Shown here: positions 58,776 through 64,000 of the stretch, in pieces
Layout of the letters: every line of letters starts with the position of its first letter
How positions within the stretch are numbered: position 1 is the first letter of the stretch
DNA from: Atopobium fossor DSM 15642
GTDB taxonomy: Bacteria; Actinomycetota; Coriobacteriia; Coriobacteriales; Atopobiaceae
Reading direction: 5' to 3'
Length of the DNA: 64,000 nucleotides
Assembly: GCF_000483125.1 (NCBI RefSeq)
Contig: NZ_AXXR01000003.1
Span: forward strand, 124,001 to 188,000
Notes under the pieces: model-generated
The model's input: the letters and a program-made list of their open reading frames with translations, nothing else
What the model was told of the DNA's origin: nothing
Database searches by the model: none
Program-made: the position numbers and the translations under genes

Positions 58776-59957
58776 TTACAATGCCATGCGATAAATTGCC
58801 AAAAAGTCCTGCTCGTATAAGAGTTTTGCCGAGCCCTTAGATCCACCATTTACTTTAGCGCACTGGCGCGCCATTTCGTGCAACTGTTTATTAGTTGGTG
58901 TTATCCCCAACTCTTTCATAGTAATTGGCATACCAATACGGTGGAAATAATCCTCCAAAGCGCAAATACCAGCAAGCGCAATGTCTTCCTCAGACAGCGT
59001 TGTATCTGAAATACGCATAACATTATGCGCAAAGCGCACAAAGCGGCTCAAACAATCCTTATATACATAACGTGCCCAGCTTCCCCAAATAGCTGCTAGT
59101 CCAGCACCATGTGCAACATCAAACATGCCACTCATTTGGTGTTCTAGGTTATGAGAAACAAAGTCTCCACCATCTCCACCACAGCCAGTCAGGCCATTGT
59201 GAGACAAAGAGCTTGCCCACATGAGTTCGGCACGCGCATCGTAGTTAGTAGGATCAGACGTAACGATAAGACCAGCATCCAATACTGTGCGCATAAGAGC
59301 CTCTGCAAGACTATCCGTAAGCTCCATGGTGGAACCACTTGTAAAGTAGCGCTCCATAGTGTGCATAAGAATATCTGTAGTACCACATGCCGTCTGGTAT
59401 TCGGGCAATGTGTAGAGCAACTCGGGATTCATAATGGCAAAGATAGGCCTTGCAAAATTAGTGTTGCAACTACGCTTATCTCCACAAGAATCATCTGTGA
59501 TAACAGAGCTGTTAGACATCTCCGATCCCGCTGCGCTTATCGTCAAGACGACACCAATGGGAAGACAGGCCGTAGGCTTGCGTGTACGCAAATAAAAATC
59601 CCATACGTCACCTTTGTTGGCAACACCGTATCCAATTGCTTTAGCAGAATCTATGACAGAACCACCGCCCAAAGCAACAATAAAGTCTACCTTGTTGGTA
59701 CATGCCAACTCGATACCCTTACGTACCAAAGATAGATGTGGATTAGGCACCACACCACCCAACTCAACATACTCAATGCCGGCTACAGAAAGACTTTGTT
59801 TGGCACGATCCAACACACCCGTACGTTTAACACTTCCCGAACCATAGTGCAGCAGTACCTTATGAGCACCAGCAGCAACCACAAGCTCACCGAGCTTCTC
59901 TTCAGAATGACGGCCAAACACCACGTGTGTAGGTGCATAATACTCAAAATCGTTCAT
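58776..59957 (-). CDS. Iron-containing alcohol dehydrogenase (butanol dehydrogenase-like)
   Basis: A 393-residue NAD(P)-dependent enzyme of the group III Fe-ADH family. It starts FEYYAPTHVVFGRHSEEKLG. VALGGGSVIDSAKAIGYGV is the nucleotide-binding motif, and SHNLEHQMSGMFDVAHGAGL supplies His ligands for the metal. Length and motifs fit BdhA/YqhD-type proteins that reduce aldehydes during fermentation. A four-helix membrane protein gene follows. Confidence 0.92.
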   Translation of the reverse strand: MNDFEYYAPTHVVFGRHSEEKLGELVVAAGAHKVLLHYGSGSVKRTGVLDRAKQSLSVAGIEYVELGGVVPNPHLSLVRKGIELACTNKVDFIVALGGGSVIDSAKAIGYGVANKGDVWDFYLRTRKPTACLPIGVVLTISAAGSEMSNSSVITDDSCGDKRSCNTNFARPIFAIMNPELLYTLPEYQTACGTTDILMHTMERYFTSGSTMELTDSLAEALMRTVLDAGLIVTSDPTNYDARAELMWASSLSHNGLTGCGGDGGDFVSHNLEHQMSGMFDVAHGAGLAAIWGSWARYVYKDCLSRFVRFAHNVMRISDTTLSEEDIALAGICALEDYFHRIGMPITMKELGITPTNKQLHEMARQCAKVNGGSKGSAKLLYEQDFLAIYRMAL

Positions 59958-60110
59958 GAAGCCTCCCCGCCCCTGTGCACAATATGCAGATTACCTGCTT
60001 CTATTATCCTCTACGGGATAGTCTTACCACTAGCCAAACGCTTATATAATTTTGCGCATATTTGTCCTAGTATTAGCATGTCCATGCACCCCACGAGCAA
60101 GGCTTCCACT

Positions 60111-61151
60111 ATGTCAGATGCAGCTATGCCAAACCTCAAAACCATTTTGATGATTGCCACTGGCGGAACCATTGCTTCCACCGGTCAGGTTGGTCAGCTT
60201 ACACCCACGCTTTCTGGTCGTGAGCTTGTACAAGAAGTCCCCTTGCTTGAAGGACTGTGCAACTTGGACTACGTTCAGCCCATGAACATAGACAGCACCA
60301 ATATGCGTCCTCGTAATTGGCTAGAAATTGCAGCGCTTATCGAGAAAAACTACGATTCGTACGATGGTTTTGTAATACTCCACGGCACCGACACCATGGC
60401 CTACACTGCCGCCGCACTGTCTTACCTCATCCAAGGCTCACCTAAGCCCATTGTCCTTACAGGCTCACAGCAACCCATGGGTAATCCCTTTACCGATGCT
60501 AAGCTCAATATGTATCAATCTTTGCTATACGCTTGCGATGATGCCTCACGTGATGTATCTATTGTCTTTAGCGGACAAGTCATTTGCGGTACCCGTGCGC
60601 ACAAACAGCGCACTATGAGCTTTAACGCCTTTACCAGTATGAATTTCCCAGCAATAGCCGTTATTCGCAACAACAAAATTATCCGCACATCTACCCACAC
60701 CGCTGTCGAGAAACCCTGTAAGCTCACCGCAGCCCCTCGTTTTTATCACCAGCTTGACGAGAAAGCCATTGTGCTTAAACTCACGCCCGAGCTCAATCCA
60801 TCCATCTTTGAGCTGCTTAAACGGGACTACAATGCCATCATTCTGGAAACTTTTGGTATAGGCGGCATCCCCGAGCATGCAGATGCTTCCTACAAGAAGG
60901 CAATTTTTGACTGGGTAGACTCTGGTCGCACCCTGGTCATTACCACACAGGTAGATGAAGAAGGTCTCGACCTTGGCGTGTATGAGGTGAGCCACGCCTA
61001 TGCCAATCATCCTGGTATTTTACGTGATGCAGACATGTCCACTGAAGCTTTAGTAGCCAAAACTATGTGGGTATTAGGCCAAACACATGACCCCCAAGAG
61101 CGCGCAGAGCTATTTTATGCGCCCATTAATCACGATCGCATGGACCTGTAG
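60111..61151 (+). CDS. ansA: L-asparaginase, type I (cytoplasmic)
   Basis: A 346-residue amidohydrolase converting asparagine to aspartate and ammonia. MIATGGTIAST contains the first catalytic Thr. GFVILHGTDTMAYTAAALSY contains the second Thr with Asp and Lys nearby, and PIVLTGSQQPMG is the third family block. No signal peptide is present, so it is the cytoplasmic type. ATG 60111 is chosen because GCAAGG precedes it; open sequence further upstream overlaps the opposite dehydrogenase gene. Confidence 0.93.
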   Translation: MSDAAMPNLKTILMIATGGTIASTGQVGQLTPTLSGRELVQEVPLLEGLCNLDYVQPMNIDSTNMRPRNWLEIAALIEKNYDSYDGFVILHGTDTMAYTAAALSYLIQGSPKPIVLTGSQQPMGNPFTDAKLNMYQSLLYACDDASRDVSIVFSGQVICGTRAHKQRTMSFNAFTSMNFPAIAVIRNNKIIRTSTHTAVEKPCKLTAAPRFYHQLDEKAIVLKLTPELNPSIFELLKRDYNAIILETFGIGGIPEHADASYKKAIFDWVDSGRTLVITTQVDEEGLDLGVYEVSHAYANHPGILRDADMSTEALVAKTMWVLGQTHDPQERAELFYAPINHDRMDL

Positions 61152-61274
61152 CAACCTCTTGTTTGTATGTTCATTAGGCGAAAAACCCCATTTATACAGC
61201 ATATCGTGGCAAAATCGACGTGTTAAAACTGCGCGCCACCAAACGCGCGTAAGCAAACACGACGAGGAGATCAC

Positions 61275-62612
61275 ATGGCCGACGATATTCGCAAGGTCAA
61301 CGTTTTTGGACACTTGCACCCCGATACCGACAGTATTTGCGCAGCTCTTTCCTACGCGTATCTTAAAAACCAGATTGATAAACCTATTTATGAGGCTCGC
61401 CGTTGCGGCGCCCTTAATCGCGAGACCGCATGGGTTCTCAAGCACTTTGGCTTTAACGAGCCCCAGCTTATTACTACCGTTACCCCTCAAATCAAGGATG
61501 CACAAATCCAAGCTATTCCCGGTATTGCGGCAGATACCACCTTGGCAGAGGCTTGGACAAGCATGCGCGACAACAATGTAAGTTCTTTGTGCGTTGTTGA
61601 TAAAAACGGCGAGCTTGAGGGTCTTATCGCCATCCGTGATATTGCGTTTGCCAACCTGGACAGCCTGGAAGAAGACCGTGCCAATGCCATGAGCATGCCG
61701 GTTTCCAGCCAGATGCGCCCCGCTGCAGACTTGCTGCACTTCTCGGTAAACACTGCTATTGACGACGCCAAGGAAGTTATTACCGCTTCCAAGCACCGCT
61801 TCTTCCCCGTCTTGGACGAGAATGGCAAATATGCTGGCATGGTAAGCTCTCCTGACCTGCTTAATCCCAGCAAAAAGCACGTCATTTTGGTTGACTTTAA
61901 CGAGCGTAGCCAGGCCGTTGACGGTCTTGAGCAGGCAGAACTTATGGAGATTGTTGATCACCACCGCTTGGGCTCCATTGAAACCGACGGCCCCATCCGC
62001 ATGCGTCTTGAGCCTGTAGGTTGTACCTGCACCATTTTGTACAGTATTTATCAGGAGAAGGGTGTGGAAATTCCCGCCAACATTGCTGGTCTTATGATGA
62101 GCGCCATTTTGTCCGACACACTCTGCTTCCGCTCTCCTACCTGTACTGCTCGTGATATTGAGGCGGGTCGTGCTCTAGCTGCCATTTGCGGTGAGGACGT
62201 AGACACTTACTCCGATGCCATGTTTGATGCTGGCGCAGACCTAACAGGACGCACCGCAGAGGATGTTTTTGGTGGCGACTTCAAGGTGTTCTCGCGCGGT
62301 AAGGTTCGTTTTGGCGTTGGTCAGGCAAGCTTTATGACCGAGAATAGCCGCAAGGCTGCAGAGGCTTTGGTTGGTCCCTACCTTAAGGAAGGTGCTGCTA
62401 CCAACGATATTCCTCTAGTCTTCTATATGTTCACTGATGTTAAGTCTCAAACTTCTGAGCTGCTCTACTGGGGCGAAAATGCCGAGACTGTTATTGAGCA
62501 TGCCTTTGGTGTAAAACCTGTTGATGGTATGGCTGTTTTGGAGGGCGTAGTAAGCCGTAAAAAGCAAGTCACGCCACCTCTGATGTCCACGCTTACTGAT
62601 ATGCTGGATTAA
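61275..62612 (+). CDS. ppaC: Manganese-dependent inorganic pyrophosphatase (family II) with CBS pair
   Basis: A 445-residue DHH-family phosphatase. FGHLHPDTDSICAALSYAYL and MEIVDHHRLGSI hold the metal ligands. Two CBS motifs (about 75-195, DNNVSSLCVVDKNGELEGLI and KHRFFPVLDENGKYAGMVSS) are inserted in the DHH domain, as in regulated CBS-PPases where adenine nucleotides inhibit or activate. The extra DRTGG domain found in some clostridial forms is absent. The C-terminal DHHA2 domain carries SRKKQVTPPL. A strong terminator follows. Confidence 0.93.
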   Translation: MADDIRKVNVFGHLHPDTDSICAALSYAYLKNQIDKPIYEARRCGALNRETAWVLKHFGFNEPQLITTVTPQIKDAQIQAIPGIAADTTLAEAWTSMRDNNVSSLCVVDKNGELEGLIAIRDIAFANLDSLEEDRANAMSMPVSSQMRPAADLLHFSVNTAIDDAKEVITASKHRFFPVLDENGKYAGMVSSPDLLNPSKKHVILVDFNERSQAVDGLEQAELMEIVDHHRLGSIETDGPIRMRLEPVGCTCTILYSIYQEKGVEIPANIAGLMMSAILSDTLCFRSPTCTARDIEAGRALAAICGEDVDTYSDAMFDAGADLTGRTAEDVFGGDFKVFSRGKVRFGVGQASFMTENSRKAAEALVGPYLKEGAATNDIPLVFYMFTDVKSQTSELLYWGENAETVIEHAFGVKPVDGMAVLEGVVSRKKQVTPPLMSTLTDMLD

Positions 62613-62638
62613 GATTAACGCATACAATCTCAACGATA

Positions 62639-62682
62639 AGGGGCTGATGCCAGAATGTTTCCGGCATCAGCCCTGATTTTTA
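62639..62682 (+). terminator. Intrinsic terminator of the pyrophosphatase gene
   Basis: GGGCTGATGCC pairs with GGCATCAGCCC, followed by TGATTTTTAAA. Confidence 0.92.
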
Positions 62683-62763
62683 AATCCTCGCAAGGTTTTC
62701 AAGATTTTCAAGATTTTTAATCTCCAACAGTGTCTTTAGCTTTCCAACACTATTTTTAGCTTC

Positions 62764-62809
62764 CATTGCGTCATGTCATTATTAATATTAATAATGACAT
62801 GACGCAATG
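62764..62809. repeat. Perfect 46-bp palindrome
   Basis: 23 bases starting CATTGCGTCATGTCATTATT are followed with no spacer by their exact reverse complement ending TAATGACATGACGCAATG. It lies in the convergent gap between the pyrophosphatase and pth2 genes, after a normal terminator, with no T tract of its own. It can form a long cruciform or RNA hairpin. Confidence 0.95.
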
Positions 62810-62862
62810 CGAAATAGTTATTACTCCACCTAGAGACACTACCTATAGCTCCTACTTCATGC

Positions 62863-63291
62863 CTAAAATAAGGGTAAATCCCCCGTTAGGGGGTCTACTT
62901 GCTCGGGCAGCAGCGGTTCCAGCGCCAAACAAGTAAACGTTGCTTCACCATGAAACTCTGTAAGCCCTGCATCACGTACCAGCGCACACACAAAACCTTG
63001 CTCTTTAGCACGCGCTGCTAAATCCAGCAGTTCTTCTTCGGAATCCACATACACACAGATTTTGGCAACACCAGCCTCAAACCAGCCAGACAACGGCGTT
63101 GGCTCTTGGCTGCCCTCTTCTAGATACACCCAGTTATCATGGGCAACACGCACCTGATCCAAGCGCTTCTCGCGAGCAAGCGCCATAAGGATAGCTTCTA
63201 CACAGGCATGACTAGCCTGAGCCGCAATTTTTCCCTTGCGCATGTGAAGATCACGGCGCATGACAATCATTTGTTTAGACTTGTAAGCCAT
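62863..63291 (-). CDS. pth2: Peptidyl-tRNA hydrolase Pth2 family
   Basis: A 142-residue protein of the archaeal/eukaryotic-type Pth2 family: QMIVMRRDLHMRKGKIAAQA with the conserved Lys residues, then SHACVEAILMA, ICVYVDSEEELLDLAARAKE and LVRDAGLTEF. The C-terminal ALEPLLPEQVDPLTGDLPLF is typical of actinobacterial members. It should recycle peptidyl-tRNA, as does the classical Pth encoded at 47.3 kb, with which it shares no ancestry. It is monocistronic or follows the ABC-F gene in one unit. Confidence 0.9.
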   Translation of the reverse strand: MAYKSKQMIVMRRDLHMRKGKIAAQASHACVEAILMALAREKRLDQVRVAHDNWVYLEEGSQEPTPLSGWFEAGVAKICVYVDSEEELLDLAARAKEQGFVCALVRDAGLTEFHGEATFTCLALEPLLPEQVDPLTGDLPLF

Positions 63292-63357
63292 GGGCAGAAT
63301 TCTTTTCTCAATCGGTGATGCTCATTAAATTAATACTGGTCAAATATTCAACTTTTC

Positions 63358-64000
63358 TTAGTCGCGCGTAAGTTTACGATGCAGGCGGTGAGGGCGCGCA
63401 GCCTCTGCACCCAAACGAGCCACGCGGTCCTTTTGATAATCTGCAAAGTTACCCTCAAACCAATGCCACGTAGCGGGCGCATCATCTGTACCTTCCCAAG
63501 CAAGGATATGTGTACAAATGCGGTCCATAAACCAGCGATCATGGCTTGTAATGACCACACAACCTGGGAACTCAAGCAATGCCTCTTCTAGGCTTTCCAA
63601 GGTCTCGGTATCCAGGTCGTTGGTAGGCTCGTCCAAGAGCAGCAGATTGCCACCCTGCTTAAGTGTAAGCGCCAAATTCAGGCGATTGCGCTCACCACCA
63701 GAAAGCACACCAGAGCGTTTTTGCTGATCGGTACCCTTAAACCCAAAGGCACTTACATAAGCACGACTAGGAATTTCTGTTTCGCCCACACGAATGACAT
63801 CGTTACCATCAGATACTACTTCCCATACCGTTTTTTGAGCATCCAAGCCAACGCGACCCTGATCAACATAAGAAAGCTCCACGGTTTCACCCACTGTAAG
63901 TGAGCCAGATGTTGGCTGTTCAGAACCCGTAATCATCTTGAAGAGTGTAGACTTACCCACACCGTTGGGACCAATAACACCAACAATGCCATTACGCGGA
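63358..64000 (-). CDS. ettA: ABC-F ATPase EttA-like (C-terminal part, runs off the window)
   Basis: The last 213 or so residues of an ABC-F protein; the 5' part lies beyond position 64000. GPNGVGKSTLFKMI is the second Walker A. LSGGERNRLNLALTLKQGG, LLLLDEPTNDLDTETL and VVITSHDRWFMDRICTHIL complete the domain. The sequence DQGRVGLDAQKTVWEVVSDG and the ending FADYQKDRVARLGAEA match EttA, the energy-dependent translational throttle acting at the ribosomal E site. Confidence 0.9.
   Translation of the reverse strand, partial: PRNGIVGVIGPNGVGKSTLFKMITGSEQPTSGSLTVGETVELSYVDQGRVGLDAQKTVWEVVSDGNDVIRVGETEIPSRAYVSAFGFKGTDQQKRSGVLSGGERNRLNLALTLKQGGNLLLLDEPTNDLDTETLESLEEALLEFPGCVVITSHDRWFMDRICTHILAWEGTDDAPATWHWFEGNFADYQKDRVARLGAEAARPHRLHRKLTRD

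Noticed and set aside
59736-60110. An N-terminal extension of asparaginase
   Set aside because: It runs antisense through the Fe-alcohol dehydrogenase gene; type I asparaginases begin near the MIATGGT block.

Overview
The window reads as chromosome of a Gram-positive actinobacterium of the class Coriobacteriia, most plausibly an oral or vaginal Atopobiaceae member (Lancefieldella/Atopobium type). The basis is gene content only: sortase-anchored surface proteins, a giant acyl-CoA dehydratase activase, UPF0210 and UPF0371 proteins, a Pth2-type hydrolase, an FMN-riboswitch/ECF riboflavin transporter and moderate GC. No phylogenetic marker is present, so the genus is inference.

Layout. 0-6.2 kb: a sortase substrate, a DUF4230 membrane protein with a lipoprotein, an EMAP/OB-fold RNA-binding protein, an EcsC-family protein and a DUF1643 protein. 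6.2-23.5 kb: a dense defence island. It holds a NERD-domain protein divergent from an Abi_2 (HEPN-like) abortive-infection protein, a decayed yraN remnant, a complete Hachiman pair (hamA-hamB), a type I restriction-modification operon (ribbon-helix-helix gene, hsdR, hsdM, hsdS) and a lone PD-(D/E)xK protein. The island ends at an initiator tRNA-Met gene. hsdR, hsdM and the yraN remnant are visibly more GC-rich than the flanks. 23.5-33.9 kb: two Cof-type HAD phosphatases, peptidase T, a 1537-residue activase with a TetR-type regulator, and a serine beta-lactamase-like surface enzyme. 34-50.3 kb: housekeeping metabolism, namely UPF0210, murB, the riboswitch-ribU-ecfA-ecfT operon, DAHP synthase, galE, a prenyl synthase, a peptidoglycan-binding protein, tRNA-Gln, glmU-prs-pth, and a two-gene NfnAB-like flavoprotein operon. 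50.5-64 kb: an LPKTG-anchored coiled-coil/CAP-like adhesin, UPF0371, a DUF4143 ATPase behind six 23-bp tandem repeats, a PadR-DUF1700 pair, two small membrane proteins, an Fe-alcohol dehydrogenase, L-asparaginase, a CBS-containing family II pyrophosphatase, Pth2 and the C-terminal part of an EttA-like ABC-F protein.

The standout locus is 13.6-17.1 kb. Four target-recognition modules of the type I S subunit and one tyrosine recombinase lie between inverted repeats. One is a perfect 77-bp pair, and four sites share a 12-bp core. In this assembly the hsdS joined to hsdM is a single-module half gene that stops right after the repeat. A complete two-module hsdS lies on the opposite strand, translationally coupled to the recombinase. 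This is a specificity-switching (phase-variable) restriction system caught in one state. Possible additional switches are a G10 tract inside the DUF4230 gene and a G8 tract in the EcsC-family gene. Several large palindromes (62.8, 56.6, 47.9, 32.5 kb) look like regulatory or structural elements.
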